24,308 nucleotides of DNA, taken from positions 1 to 24,308 of the forward strand of contig JALWSI010000095.1 in the NCBI GenBank assembly GCA_027080315.1. Reading direction: 5' to 3'. A program made the translations under genes and the position numbers. Origin of the DNA: a bacterium. GTDB taxonomy: Bacteria > Thermosulfidibacterota > Thermosulfidibacteria > Thermosulfidibacterales > JALWSI01. Positions 12,722-21,968 of the stretch are shown piece by piece; within the stretch, counting starts at the first letter, position 1, and every line of letters starts with the position of its first letter. A model generated the notes under the pieces. That model was not told where the DNA came from. It was given only the letters and a program-made list of their open reading frames with translations, and ran no database searches.

Positions 12722-15595
12722 TCAATCAAGTATGGGAGAGAGTGCCCTTTGTAGTTCTTTGAATGCCTCGCTGTAGTCAAAGTCTGGGCTCTCTTCTTCT
12801 GCCATCTTCTGGATCTTGAAGCATAGCTCAGAGAGGTTGACCATTCCAAGGTTTGCAAGCGAACCCTTAAGGGTGTGGGCAATGATGCGAAGTGAATGGT
12901 AGTCTCCTGCTTCTATGGCATTATACGCGTTACTAAGGTGTTTTGTTATGGATTTTCTGGCCACCTTTAAGAGTTCGTTTATGTCTTCTTCTCCTATCCC
13001 GTACGCATTGGATAGATGGGTTTTAACCTCCTCAATGGACACCACAAGAGAGTCCTTAGCCTCTTTTTTTGAGGGTGGTGCTTTGCTCTCGTGGCTGTGG
13101 ATGTCGTCCTGGTGGGCCATTCCGAGGAGATTCGCTATCACCTCTCTAACCTTGGAGATCTCTATGGGTTTAGAAAGATGGCCATTCATGCCTGCCTGAA
13201 AGCACCTCTCCTTATCCTCTTTGAAGGCATGGGCCGTCATTGCGACAATGGGGATCTGTTCTCCTTGCAACTTTGAGATGAGGGCTTCGGCGTCAAAGTT
13301 TGAAGAGCACCCTGTCTCTTCAAGGATTCTCGTTATGCCTCCTTTGTCTCCCTTCTCGCATGCCCTAAGAATCTTGGTGGCTGTTAGTCCGTCCATGTTG
13401 GGCATCTGGATATCCATGAATACGAGGTCAAACCCTTTCTCAGACAGTAGCCTCAGGGCCTCAACACCGTCTTTGGCCAGAGCCACCTTGTGTCCCTCTT
13501 TCTCAAGAAGGGTCTTTACCAGCATCTGGTTCATCTCAACGTCTTCAACCACCAGAATCTCAGCCGCCTTGTTTTCGGGCAGGCTATTGGAGACTTTCTC
13601 AGGGGATGCGGTCTTTACCTCTACCTCTTCAAAAGCGTTCTTTATCGCTTCAACCAGGGTTCTGGGAAACACCGGTTTTGCAACGCAGCCTCTAATGTTC
13701 TCCAGATGATGCTCTCCTGCCCATTCACAGCCCAGCATCTCCCAGGCCAACACTAAAATGTCGGTTTGTTTGTTGGTACGGCTTATTGTGGTGGCGAGTT
13801 TTTTGCTCATCACCTCTCCATCAATCAGAACCAGGAACCTCTTTTCTTCCCCACCTGCAGACATGTTCAGCAGCTCTTCCAGACTGGCAGGGCTTTTCTC
13901 GTAGTGCACATCAAACTCGTGCCTCTTCATGCAGTGGAGCAAAGGAGCGATTATCACCTCTTCTGGCGATATAAGAAAGATCTTTGTGGTAGAGGCTATC
14001 TCTTTACAGTTTTTAGCAAAGACCGGATCCTCCCATTCTACAATCTTTAGGGGAAGTTCAAAGTAGAAACTGCTTCCCTCTCCTTCTGCACTCTCCACCC
14101 ATATTCTTCCCCCCATCTTCTCAACGAAGTTCTTGCAGATAGAGAGCCCTAATCCCGTGCCTCCAAACTTTCTAACAATGGACCCGTCCGCTTGGGTGAA
14201 AGGGTTAAAGATTGAGGAGATCTTCTCTTCTGGTATCCCGATGCCCGTATCGGATACCCAGAATCTAAGGGTTGCAGAGGATTCGTTCTTGTCTATCACC
14301 GAGCATCCAAGAACCACCTCTCCTTCTGAGGTGAACTTGATAGCGTTATCAAGGAGGTTTCTAAGAATGTGTCCCAGTTTAACAGAGTCGCCTTCTACCT
14401 TGTAGGGAATGTCGGTCTCAGGGTCAAAACCCAACAGAAGACTCTTCTTTCTCGCAGAGGGGATGAACAACCTTATGGTCTCTTCTAATAGGGTCTCAAG
14501 GTCAAAGGGGTGCTGGTCAACCTCAATCCTTCCCGACTCTATCTTTGCCAGGTTTAGAATGTCGTTTATCAATATCAACAACGTGCTACCAGCAGATCTT
14601 ATGTTTGACAGGTAGCTTCTCTGTTCGGGACTCATGGGGGTCTCTTCAAGAAGCTGGGCAAGCCCAAGAATGGCGTTGAGGGGGGTCCTTAGCTCATGAC
14701 TCATGTTGGCAAGAAATTCGCTCTTTGCTTTGTTTGCTGCTTCTGCTTCCTCTTTTGCTTTTTTCAGGTTTTCTACTGCATCTTTTAGCTCTTTTGTCCT
14801 TTTTTCAACCTCTCTCTCAAGCTCCTCTCTATGGGCCTCCAGTTGACGGTCTCTCTTCTCTATCTGGCTGAGCATCTCGTTGAACCACTCCACCAACTCT
14901 CCTATCTCGTCGTTGCTAACCTTCTCTCCTCGCAGAGAGTAGTCTTGAGTGGCAGATACCTTCTTCATGGTTGTTGTCAAAGAGAGGATAGGCTGAGATA
15001 TGAAAGGCTGCATCTGCTCTGCCAAAAGGTAGGCGATCAATATGGAGAAAAGGAGCACAATGAGAGACACAATCAAAGTACTTTTTGTGGTGTGGTAGAG
15101 CTGAGAGAGGTTGCTTATGACCACAACGTCCCCTAAGTAGGCCGACTTGAATCTAACCTCAGAAACCCACTCCATTCTGCCTTCTTTCAAGGCCTCCCAT
15201 AAAGGCTCGGCCTTTCGCACCCTCTCTTTAAATCTATCTCTTTCTTCCTTAAGAACCTTCTCTATTTGAGATGGAGGGACATTGTTTTTGCTGTAAACCG
15301 CCAATATACGCCCATCTTCTGTGAAAACGGCTGCTGATGTGATGCTTTCAACGGCTTTAAGGCTGTTCAAGGTGTCCTGAGCGGCGGTCTTGTCATTAAA
15401 AGTTAGAGCTGCCACGCAGTTCTCGCCCATTACTTTGCTCAACGAAGAGAGATTCTCCACCATGGTCTGGTAAGATGTGAATAGTTCTACTAACAGAACC
15501 GAACCCACAGCCAGAAGAAGCACGGTTGTGCTTGTCAGCAGCATGATGAGGGTTAGTTTTGAGGAGATCCTCATGTTGGCGATAAGTCTTCTCAT
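12722..15595 (-). CDS. Hybrid sensor histidine kinase: CHASE8-like sensor, HAMP, kinase, two receivers, HPt
   Basis: A 957-residue inner-membrane kinase carrying a whole phosphorelay. TM1 is about 14-37; the periplasmic sensor about 38-170 ([18 protein letters not shown]) resembles the CHASE8 domain of YfiN; TM2 is about 172-193; HAMP about 194-248 is followed by a coiled coil to 290. HisKA has the phosphorylated His300 (SHELRTP); the ATPase has [13 protein letters not shown] (449-453) and GGTGLGLS (478-485). A first, degenerate receiver (about 537-657) keeps Asp592 and Lys640 but lacks the acidic pair. A second receiver (679-825) has E684/D685, Asp728 and Lys809, with an extra 30-35 residues around 745-778. 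A C-terminal HPt domain (855-957) has His907 in AHTLKGS. It has no DNA-binding output, so a separate response regulator must receive the signal. It is the last gene of the operon, three bases after the yfiR-like gene. Confidence 0.95.
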   Translation of the reverse strand: MRRLIANMRISSKLTLIMLLTSTTVLLLAVGSVLLVELFTSYQTMVENLSSLSKVMGENCVAALTFNDKTAAQDTLNSLKAVESITSAAVFTEDGRILAVYSKNNVPPSQIEKVLKEERDRFKERVRKAEPLWEALKEGRMEWVSEVRFKSAYLGDVVVISNLSQLYHTTKSTLIVSLIVLLFSILIAYLLAEQMQPFISQPILSLTTTMKKVSATQDYSLRGEKVSNDEIGELVEWFNEMLSQIEKRDRQLEAHREELEREVEKRTKELKDAVENLKKAKEEAEAANKAKSEFLANMSHELRTPLNAILGLAQLLEETPMSPEQRSYLSNIRSAGSTLLILINDILNLAKIESGRIEVDQHPFDLETLLEETIRLFIPSARKKSLLLGFDPETDIPYKVEGDSVKLGHILRNLLDNAIKFTSEGEVVLGCSVIDKNESSATLRFWVSDTGIGIPEEKISSIFNPFTQADGSIVRKFGGTGLGLSICKNFVEKMGGRIWVESAEGEGSSFYFELPLKIVEWEDPVFAKNCKEIASTTKIFLISPEEVIIAPLLHCMKRHEFDVHYEKSPASLEELLNMSAGGEEKRFLVLIDGEVMSKKLATTISRTNKQTDILVLAWEMLGCEWAGEHHLENIRGCVAKPVFPRTLVEAIKNAFEEVEVKTASPEKVSNSLPENKAAEILVVEDVEMNQMLVKTLLEKEGHKVALAKDGVEALRLLSEKGFDLVFMDIQMPNMDGLTATKILRACEKGDKGGITRILEETGCSSNFDAEALISKLQGEQIPIVAMTAHAFKEDKERCFQAGMNGHLSKPIEISKVREVIANLLGMAHQDDIHSHESKAPPSKKEAKDSLVVSIEEVKTHLSNAYGIGEEDINELLKVARKSITKHLSNAYNAIEAGDYHSLRIIAHTLKGSLANLGMVNLSELCFKIQKMAEEESPDFDYSEAFKELQRALSPILD

Positions 15596-15598
15596 TCT

Positions 15599-16171
15599 CT
15601 ATTTTACCACCCTTTGTGAGAGCCTTAAAAGCTTTGAGCTTATGAAGATGCCCGCTTTTTGAGCTGATCTTAGGTTCACCTCAAACCGTATCTTACCCTC
15701 TATCCTTACCAGTCCTATCATCACACCGTTATCAACTGCTTCCGGAAGATCGCTAATGGTGAGTATACCATCTTTCTCACACCCTTTCACCATCTCCTTT
15801 ATTCTCTTTTCGCTCCCATTTGCCAAGAACAGCACCTGGCATGCCTTTGGATCGCAGTGAACGGAGCACTCTTTTAACCGTATAACCTGGTCATTCACCC
15901 TTTTCCCCTCTAAGGATTTAAGGGCTTCTCCCATAGGAGAGTTACCTTCAATGCAGATGGTGATCTCAGAGCTATCTTTAGGTAGCCTCACGAACTTTAA
16001 AAAGTTGTACACAAAGGCCGCCTTTAGGAGGTGTTCTTTGGTGACAGGCTCTTTTGCCATGAGGGGCTGAGAGAAGTAGGGGGTTACCCCCATAAGGATC
16101 CCCAAGATTATGGAGAGCATGAGGCCTTTTTCACCCCTGCTTAGTTTTTTACTGCCTCTGTTCAGAACCAT
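15599..16171 (-). CDS. YfiR family (DUF4154) periplasmic regulator
   Basis: A 190-residue protein with an N-terminal hydrophobic segment (about 17-39, cleavage near LMAK) and a YfiR/DUF4154 domain. Visible are LKAAFVYNFLKFVRLP (49-64), ITICIEG (70-76), the Cys-rich CSVHCDPKAC (102-111) and the C-terminal GVMIGLVRIEGKIRFEVNL with RSAQKAGIFISSKLLRL. In Pseudomonas, YfiR sits in the periplasm and represses the diguanylate cyclase YfiN by binding its periplasmic sensor, responding to redox and envelope signals through disulphides. Cys73, 102, 106, 111 and 131 here could play that part. The gene overlaps the end of the second receptor gene by ten bases and precedes the kinase gene by three, so the simplest inference is that it controls that kinase's YfiN-like sensor. 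Confidence 0.88.
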   Translation of the reverse strand: MVLNRGSKKLSRGEKGLMLSIILGILMGVTPYFSQPLMAKEPVTKEHLLKAAFVYNFLKFVRLPKDSSEITICIEGNSPMGEALKSLEGKRVNDQVIRLKECSVHCDPKACQVLFLANGSEKRIKEMVKGCEKDGILTISDLPEAVDNGVMIGLVRIEGKIRFEVNLRSAQKAGIFISSKLLRLSQRVVK

Positions 16172-18207
16172 ACCGACACCTTTGCATAGATGCTTCTTTC
16201 AACCTCTGATGGGGGCTGTTCAGCCAGCAGGGGGGTTAGCTCCAAATGGTGATTGTCAAATAGGTTCCTGCCTACAAGGGAGATCTCCAGGTTATTAGTG
16301 GGTCTCCATCCTATGCGAGCGTCAAAGGCCACATAGGAGTTCACTTTGTACGTGCGGCTGACATACCTGAGCCACCAGTCCAGCTCTAACCCATGGGGCA
16401 GGTCCATTAAGGACCTTACAGAAAGCTGATGTTGTGGGGTTTTATGCTCTTCAATATCCTCATCGTAAAGCTTAAAGAGGTTACTGTGGTTGGACCACAG
16501 GTGCATGTGGGTGTAGGTGTAAGCGGGTTTAATGGTCCACCAAGGGGTGACCTTTATGTTAGAAGAGACCTCTGCACCGTACACCTCACCATCCATAAGG
16601 TTAGAGACAGTTACGGGATACTCAAGGTGTGGAATAGGGCCTTGTTTGAACCTCACCTTTGAGGGTGCTTTTAGTCCTATTAGATGGTTGTAGTTGTTGT
16701 AGTAAAAGGCCAGATCAAGGTCTATTCTGGGAGAGATAGAGAGCCTTGCTCCTAACTCGTAGGCCCAAAGATCCTCAGAGACCAGATCCTGGTCTCCTTT
16801 GAGAGGTATTTGGAAAGCGAAGGGCCTATTGGGAGTTGGACCGTAGAACATACCGCACCACCTCATGTCCTGAGTGAGCATGTCAGGGGTGTGAACAGCC
16901 CTTGAGACTGCCCCCCACAGGCTTATCTTCTTGCTCACCTTGAGCAAGGCCCTGAAAGAAGGCTGAACCTCCCAGTCTGTGTAGTGGTTATGCTCAAACT
17001 TTGAACCCAGAGTTAGGATCAACCGGTCTTTCATGAGAGAGATCTTGTCTTGAATAAAGAGATTAAATGTCTCGTCCTTACGGTGGGGATTCTCAAAGGC
17101 CATGTACCACTTGGCGTCCACATCCTCGTCATCAAGGCGGTATCCAGCACCAACCATCAAAGAATGGTGCTTTATGGGAGAGAATAGGTACTGAGCCTCA
17201 ATGTCAAAAGTGTCAACCCTGCTGTTAAAGTCGTATCGGTTCCAATCTGAGTACTGGTAGTACGATCTTAGAGAGAAGGTGGAACCGTTGGAGAGATGAT
17301 GGGTCCATTTTAAATTGATATCTCCATTGCTTATGTTCATGTGGCTGTTGTGTCTTGTTTTGTAGGGAGGATAATAGGAGTAGATATTTCTTGAGGTTGC
17401 CTGTCTGCTCCAGTACAGGTCTCCAAAAAGAGAGACCTCATCATTGGTGCCATACCAGTCAACTCTGCCGCCCCCTCTGTAATCGTACCAGTCGTCTTTA
17501 GTTTTGAAACTGGAGGTACCTGCAGAGCTGTCTCTGCTTATTCCATTGAGATAAAGCCTGTAAAAGGTGTTATCACCCACCCTTCCGCCATATCTAAGAT
17601 ATCCAAATCCCCTCTCTTCGTTGCCTCCTCCAAACGAAAGGTGCAGACCTTGTGTGTCTTCTGCCTTCTTGGTGATTATGTTGATTATCCCGTTTACCGC
17701 GTTGGCGCCCCACACTGCCCCTCCGGGACCTCTAACCACCTCTATCCTTTCTATCTCTTCAAGGGGAATGTCGTTCTCACTCCAGTTCACTGTGGGGAAG
17801 ATGGCAGAGTAAACGCTTCTTCCATCAATGAGGAGCAGTATCTTGCTGGTGTAGTACTCTTCATTGAACCCTCTTATGCTAACGGCCCATGTGTTAGAGT
17901 ATCCCTGTGCAACATCTACTCCGGGAACCATCCTGAGCAGATCGGCCACATGGGTGGCCCCTGAGCGGCGGATGTCCTCCTGGGTGATAACGAAGACCGC
18001 TGCAGCCGTATCTTTCAGGCTCTGGGGCCTCTTGAAGGCCGAGGTGACCTCTATGTTCATGAGGTCCTCCAGACCCATAGAGAGATAACGGTTGTACAAT
18101 GTCTTTGCCTTTGCTGCTCCGCAGAAGAGCAGGGTGAAGAAGATCCCCAAGGCTCCGTATAGGCAGCCATGCATAAAGAGGTTGGAATGTCTCAAACCCA
18201 TGTTCAT
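16162..18207 (-). CDS. TonB-dependent outer-membrane receptor (second of a tandem pair)
   Basis: A 681-residue outer-membrane barrel receptor. Signal peptide residues 1-34 end at AKA. A leading segment MGLEDLMNIEVTSA (44-57) may hold the TonB box. The plug domain (about 60-175) has AAAVFVITQEDIRRSGA, LLRMVPGVDVAQ, WAVSIRGFNEEY, LIDGRSVYSA and IERIEVVRGPGGAVWGANAV. The rest is a 22-strand-type barrel ending in YAKVSVWF, with the terminal Phe used by the BAM machinery. The substrate is unknown; no siderophore or cobalamin genes are nearby. It is a clear paralogue of the preceding gene, which ends four bases upstream, and it overlaps the yfiR-like gene. The absence of an N-terminal signalling (STN/FecA-type) extension argues against anti-sigma signalling. 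The ATG at 18207 has GGAG about 11 bases upstream. Confidence 0.95.
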   Translation of the reverse strand: MNMGLRHSNLFMHGCLYGALGIFFTLLFCGAAKAKTLYNRYLSMGLEDLMNIEVTSAFKRPQSLKDTAAAVFVITQEDIRRSGATHVADLLRMVPGVDVAQGYSNTWAVSIRGFNEEYYTSKILLLIDGRSVYSAIFPTVNWSENDIPLEEIERIEVVRGPGGAVWGANAVNGIINIITKKAEDTQGLHLSFGGGNEERGFGYLRYGGRVGDNTFYRLYLNGISRDSSAGTSSFKTKDDWYDYRGGGRVDWYGTNDEVSLFGDLYWSRQATSRNIYSYYPPYKTRHNSHMNISNGDINLKWTHHLSNGSTFSLRSYYQYSDWNRYDFNSRVDTFDIEAQYLFSPIKHHSLMVGAGYRLDDEDVDAKWYMAFENPHRKDETFNLFIQDKISLMKDRLILTLGSKFEHNHYTDWEVQPSFRALLKVSKKISLWGAVSRAVHTPDMLTQDMRWCGMFYGPTPNRPFAFQIPLKGDQDLVSEDLWAYELGARLSISPRIDLDLAFYYNNYNHLIGLKAPSKVRFKQGPIPHLEYPVTVSNLMDGEVYGAEVSSNIKVTPWWTIKPAYTYTHMHLWSNHSNLFKLYDEDIEEHKTPQHQLSVRSLMDLPHGLELDWWLRYVSRTYKVNSYVAFDARIGWRPTNNLEISLVGRNLFDNHHLELTPLLAEQPPSEVERSIYAKVSVWF

Positions 18208-18211
18208 CTAT

Positions 18212-20281
18212 TCAGAATCTCCATGTGATCTTTCCAAAGAAGCTGCGTTCCACCTCGCCTATTCCCTGTGTTGTAATGTTTGGTCTAAACTCCGGATGTC
18301 TGTTGTCAAGCAGGTTGAAGCCGGACAACGACACCTCAAGATTCTTTAAAGGTTTCCACAGGATAGTGGCGTCCACTGCGAAATAAGATGGGATCCCATT
18401 TCCCCACAGGTTATCTGAATACCTAAACCAGGTGTTCAGAGAGAGTTTTGAAGAGATGTCCATGCTTGAGCGAAGAGAGAACTGGTGACGAGGCATTCTG
18501 CCTTCTTCTTCATTTTCGGGGAATAGTTGGGAAAAGGTCTTGTGAGAGTAATGTAGAAACATTCTGCCAAAGGTGAAGGCTCCTTGAAGCCTCCACCAGG
18601 GGGTGATCTCAAAATTAGCTACAGACTCAAATCCGTAGCTTTCTGCATCTCCTAAGTTGTCAAACGCTCCCTCTGCCTGAAGGTGAGGAACAGGCTCGAA
18701 ACTTATGCCTTTATAAACGGGGGTTCTGACGGCTAAGAGTTTTCTGTATTTGTTGAAATATAGCGAAGCGCTAAGGGTGAATCTTTTAGAGACCTTACTT
18801 CTTATGCCTGCTTCGTACGCCACCACCGTTTCGCTATCCAGATGTCTGCTTCCTTTTCCTATTAGTGCCAAAGGGAGAGGCCTGCTCGTACCTTTTGGAG
18901 GCAAGGTTGTAAAGAGATAAGAGATGCTTTCTCTGCCGAAGTCTGGGGTTCTTACGGCTCTTGATACTGCGGCCCACAGACTCGTGGAGGTTGTGAGGTG
19001 CCATAGAAGCCTTGCGGTAGGTTGAATCTCCCAATCGGTGAATGGATTGTGGCTAAATCTGGATCCAAGTGTCAGCTTTAACTTAGGAGTGAAACCAATC
19101 TCGTCCTGAAAGTACAGACTGTAGAAGTGGTCCCTTCTCTTGGCCGGGTAAAAGCCTATCTGACAGGTGTTCAAAAAATGGGACCAAGTGTGGCGGTACT
19201 CTCCTCCAATGGTCATTAGGTGAATCCCCAAAGGCATTCTGTATTGAGCTTCAAGGTCTAATGTGTTGGAGACAAAAGAGTAGTTCTCGTACTTTCGTCC
19301 TTCGTTCCAGAAGTAGCCTTTTAGCATAAGCTGAGAGTCTTTGGAAAACTGGTGTTTCCAGGTTGCCATAAGATGTCCAGCATTGGCTCTCATCTTGTAT
19401 TTAAGCTCTTTTTGATACGGATACTTTAGGGTTGCAGTGAAATAGTCTTTACCTCTGTGGGATTTGATCAGGTCTCCTGTAAAGACAAGAGTGTCCTTAG
19501 GGGTAGGTTGTGAGTCTATTCTGATTCCTCCATTCAGGTAATTCCAGTCATCATTGGCAGAGCCATCCCAATTCCATTTAGATGAGTCTCCTTTTACTCC
19601 CTTTCCATAAATCCTGTAGAAGGTGTTGCTTCCTAGTTTTCCGCCGTATCTTAGAAAGAGAAGGTTTTCGTCTTCGTTGCCAATTCCGGAGGAAAGATAG
19701 AATCCCTGGGTATCTTTTGCGTTTTTGGTGATAATGTTCACTATGCCGTTAACAGCGTTTTCACCCCACAGGCTGCCGCCGGGACCACGGATCACCTCTA
19801 TGCGTTCAATGTTGTCAATGGGGATCAGGTGTTCGTCCCAGTAAACACCTGATGAGATAGGAGAGTATATGCTTCTTCCATCTATGAGCACCAACAATTT
19901 ATTTGCAAACTCCTCGTTGAATCCCCTTATGCTCACTGCCCAATTGTCGGCGTTTATCTTGGCAACCTGCACCCCTGGAACCATACGCAAAGCCTGAGGT
20001 ATGCTGGTGACCCCTGTGCGTTTCAGGTCATCCTGAGTGATCACAAAGACCGCTGCTGCGGTGTCTGAGAGGGGTTGCTGACGCTTTGAGGCAGAGGTGA
20101 CCTCAATCTGCATAAGCTGTTCAAGGCTCATGTTGAAATAGCTCTCTTTTGCAGGGGATTTGTAGGCAGAGCCAAGTAAGAGCAGTTGCACCATTAAGAC
20201 GAAGATGGCGAGTCTGCGAACCATAGCAACATTTGATAAGATGCCTCTGCACTTAATGCTCATGAAGGGTTTGTCACCCAT
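18212..20281 (-). CDS. TonB-dependent outer-membrane receptor (first of a tandem pair)
   Basis: A 689-residue receptor and the first gene of the four-gene operon. The signal anchor lies at about 21-40 after a longer N-tail; the ATG at 20281 is favoured by GGAGG in the leader, although Met20 would give a more usual signal peptide. MSLEQLMQIEVTSA (51-64) is the possible TonB-box region. The plug (about 67-180) has AAAVFVITQDDLKRTGV, ALRMVPGVQVAK, WAVSIRGFNEEF, LIDGRSIYSP and IERIEVIRGPGGSLWGENAV. The barrel ends in FGKITWRF. It shares domain order and many barrel motifs with the next gene, consistent with an old duplication and divergence. No strong promoter box is seen in the 112-base gap before it; a weak TTTACA with TACACA at 17-base spacing is the best I find. 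The ligand is unknown. Confidence 0.95.
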   Translation of the reverse strand: MGDKPFMSIKCRGILSNVAMVRRLAIFVLMVQLLLLGSAYKSPAKESYFNMSLEQLMQIEVTSASKRQQPLSDTAAAVFVITQDDLKRTGVTSIPQALRMVPGVQVAKINADNWAVSIRGFNEEFANKLLVLIDGRSIYSPISSGVYWDEHLIPIDNIERIEVIRGPGGSLWGENAVNGIVNIITKNAKDTQGFYLSSGIGNEDENLLFLRYGGKLGSNTFYRIYGKGVKGDSSKWNWDGSANDDWNYLNGGIRIDSQPTPKDTLVFTGDLIKSHRGKDYFTATLKYPYQKELKYKMRANAGHLMATWKHQFSKDSQLMLKGYFWNEGRKYENYSFVSNTLDLEAQYRMPLGIHLMTIGGEYRHTWSHFLNTCQIGFYPAKRRDHFYSLYFQDEIGFTPKLKLTLGSRFSHNPFTDWEIQPTARLLWHLTTSTSLWAAVSRAVRTPDFGRESISYLFTTLPPKGTSRPLPLALIGKGSRHLDSETVVAYEAGIRSKVSKRFTLSASLYFNKYRKLLAVRTPVYKGISFEPVPHLQAEGAFDNLGDAESYGFESVANFEITPWWRLQGAFTFGRMFLHYSHKTFSQLFPENEEEGRMPRHQFSLRSSMDISSKLSLNTWFRYSDNLWGNGIPSYFAVDATILWKPLKNLEVSLSGFNLLDNRHPEFRPNITTQGIGEVERSFFGKITWRF

Positions 20282-20393
20282 GGCAGCCTCCTCCCCTAAA
20301 AAACATTTAGCAGGCTCCTACAAACGCTCACAAACAGCAGCATGTGTAACAAAAGGGGGTGTGCCTGTAAATAGAAGAGAGGAGGATGGTTAT

Positions 20394-21026
20394 CTAAACA
20401 TATCTCATTTTGCATGATTCCAAAACCGCTGAGACTGCTTTAACCACTTTGGGGTGCAGATTCTCTGGGGGTAGCGTTGCATCCAGGATCACAACACTGG
20501 ATTCCCTCTGCCCCTCTTTCAAAAAACCCTCCCTAACCCTGCTGAAGAACTCTTCGTCTTCGCTCTCCAAACGATCCTCTTTACAGCCCAAACGAGAGCG
20601 CAGCTCTTCAACTGGCAGATCAAATAGAAGGGTTAGATCTGGTTTCAGTTGATCAACTGACCACCGGGTCACCACCTCAAACACCTCTTTTGAAAGGCCC
20701 CGGCCGTAGCACTGATAGGCTAAGGTTGAGAGATAGAACCTGTCGGTGAGCACCACCTGGCCCTTCTTAAGGGCCGGCAGTATAACCGTTTCAACGTGCT
20801 GGGCCCGGTCTGCAAGGTAGAGAAGCAGCTCGGCCTTGGGCACCGGACCTGGAGACATGTGAAGCAGAAGGCGGCGTATCTCTTCCCCCAGCGGAGTCCC
20901 TCCCGGCTCTTTGGTGGTGATGTGAGGAATTCCTTTTTTTTCAAGATGATGGGAGAGCATTGAGAGCTGGGTGGTCTTGCCGCAGCCGTCTATGCCCTCA
21001 AAGGCAATGAGAATTCCTCTTTTCAT
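20394..21026 (-). CDS. tmk: Thymidylate kinase
   Basis: Phosphorylates dTMP to dTDP for DNA synthesis. The P-loop is FEGIDGCGKTT close to the N-terminus, followed by TKEPGGTPLGEEIR, the substrate-binding LTDRFYLSTLAYQ and a LID region near RLGCKEDRLES. The 210-residue length fits the family. I choose the ATG at 21026, which gives the standard MKRGILIAFEG N-terminus; a GTG at 21047 would add seven residues but has no better ribosome site. Its neighbours argB and nnr on the same strand suggest a housekeeping operon, with a 60-base gap to argB. In other genomes tmk often sits beside holB; that gene is not seen here. Confidence 0.96.
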   Translation of the reverse strand: MKRGILIAFEGIDGCGKTTQLSMLSHHLEKKGIPHITTKEPGGTPLGEEIRRLLLHMSPGPVPKAELLLYLADRAQHVETVILPALKKGQVVLTDRFYLSTLAYQCYGRGLSKEVFEVVTRWSVDQLKPDLTLLFDLPVEELRSRLGCKEDRLESEDEEFFSRVREGFLKEGQRESSVVILDATLPPENLHPKVVKAVSAVLESCKMRYV

Positions 21027-21086
21027 GCTAAGTACGGTTCTCTTCACAGCTTAAGATGGCTCTTAACACCAAAAAGCCTTTCTATG

Positions 21087-21968
21087 TCACACTATCTCCG
21101 TTCCTATCCCGCTGTCGGTGAATAGCTCAAGGATGGTGGCATGGGGCACCGTGCCCTTGATGATGTGGGCCTTTTTAACCCCGTGCTCCAAGGCAAACAT
21201 GGCGGCCCTTGCCTTGGGTATCATGCCCCCTTTGATCCTTCCGTCTTTAATCATGGGCTCAACCTCTGCCTTGGATAGGGTTGAGATGAGATTACCATCT
21301 CCATCCAGGATGCCGTCCACATCGGTCATGAATATCAGCCTCTCGCAAGAAAGGGCGGCGGCGATGTTTCCCGCTACCCAGTCTGCGTTGATGTTGTAGG
21401 TTGTGCCCTCTTCGTCCACCCCCACCGGGGCAATCACGGGAATGAATCTGCTGTTCTCAAGAGTGGCGATGAGCTCAGGGTGCACCTGGGTCACCTCTCC
21501 CACATGGCCGAGGTCAATGATCTCAGGGGCCTGACCCATAGGGGCCTCTTTGGTGATCACCATCTTCTTCGCCGTGAAGAGCCCTCCGTCCTTGCCCGTC
21601 AGGCCAACGGCCCTGCCCCCGTGCTTGTTGATGAGGGCCACGATCTCTTTGTTCACCTTACCACCAAGCACCATCTCAACCACGTCCATGGTCTCTTCGT
21701 CGGTGACCCTCATTCCCTCCACAAAGGGGGTCTCTTTGCCCATCTTGTCCAAGGTCTTACCTATCTGAGGCCCTCCGCCGTGAACCACCACGGGGTTGAT
21801 GCCAATGTACTTCATTAGCACTATGTCTTTGGCAAAAGAATCTTTCAGGCTTTCGTCCACCATGGCGTGGCCCCCGTACTTGACCACCACGGTTTTGCCG
21901 AAGAAGGCCCTTATGTAGGGCAAAGACTCAAGTAGTATGTTGGCTCTTTCAATCAGTCTCTGGTCCAA
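21087..21968 (-). CDS. argB: Acetylglutamate kinase
   Basis: Phosphorylates N-acetyl-L-glutamate, the second step of arginine synthesis. Signatures run in order: [56 protein letters not shown] and [10 protein letters not shown]. The 293-residue length is normal. An N-terminal helix of about 28 residues precedes the KYGG strand, as in arginine-inhibited hexameric enzymes (Pseudomonas, Thermotoga); this suggests feedback inhibition by arginine, but it is inferred. The start is TTG at 21968, with GAGGAG eight bases upstream. The first 16 bases overlap the end of the nnr gene, so translation is probably coupled. No other arg gene is present. Confidence 0.97.
   Translation of the reverse strand: MDQRLIERANILLESLPYIRAFFGKTVVVKYGGHAMVDESLKDSFAKDIVLMKYIGINPVVVHGGGPQIGKTLDKMGKETPFVEGMRVTDEETMDVVEMVLGGKVNKEIVALINKHGGRAVGLTGKDGGLFTAKKMVITKEAPMGQAPEIIDLGHVGEVTQVHPELIATLENSRFIPVIAPVGVDEEGTTYNINADWVAGNIAAALSCERLIFMTDVDGILDGDGNLISTLSKAEVEPMIKDGRIKGGMIPKARAAMFALEHGVKKAHIIKGTVPHATILELFTDSGIGTEIV

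Noticed and set aside
13221-13709. 162-codon + strand frame opposite the kinase receivers
   Set aside because: Ser/Thr-rich shadow of the second receiver and linker; no ribosome site or domain.
16162-20281. FecA-type receptor signalling through an anti-sigma factor
   Set aside because: Neither receptor has an N-terminal STN-type signalling domain and no sigma/anti-sigma pair is adjacent.
21027-21047. GTG at 21047 as the tmk start
   Set aside because: It adds seven residues before the standard N-terminus and has no better ribosome site than the ATG at 21026.
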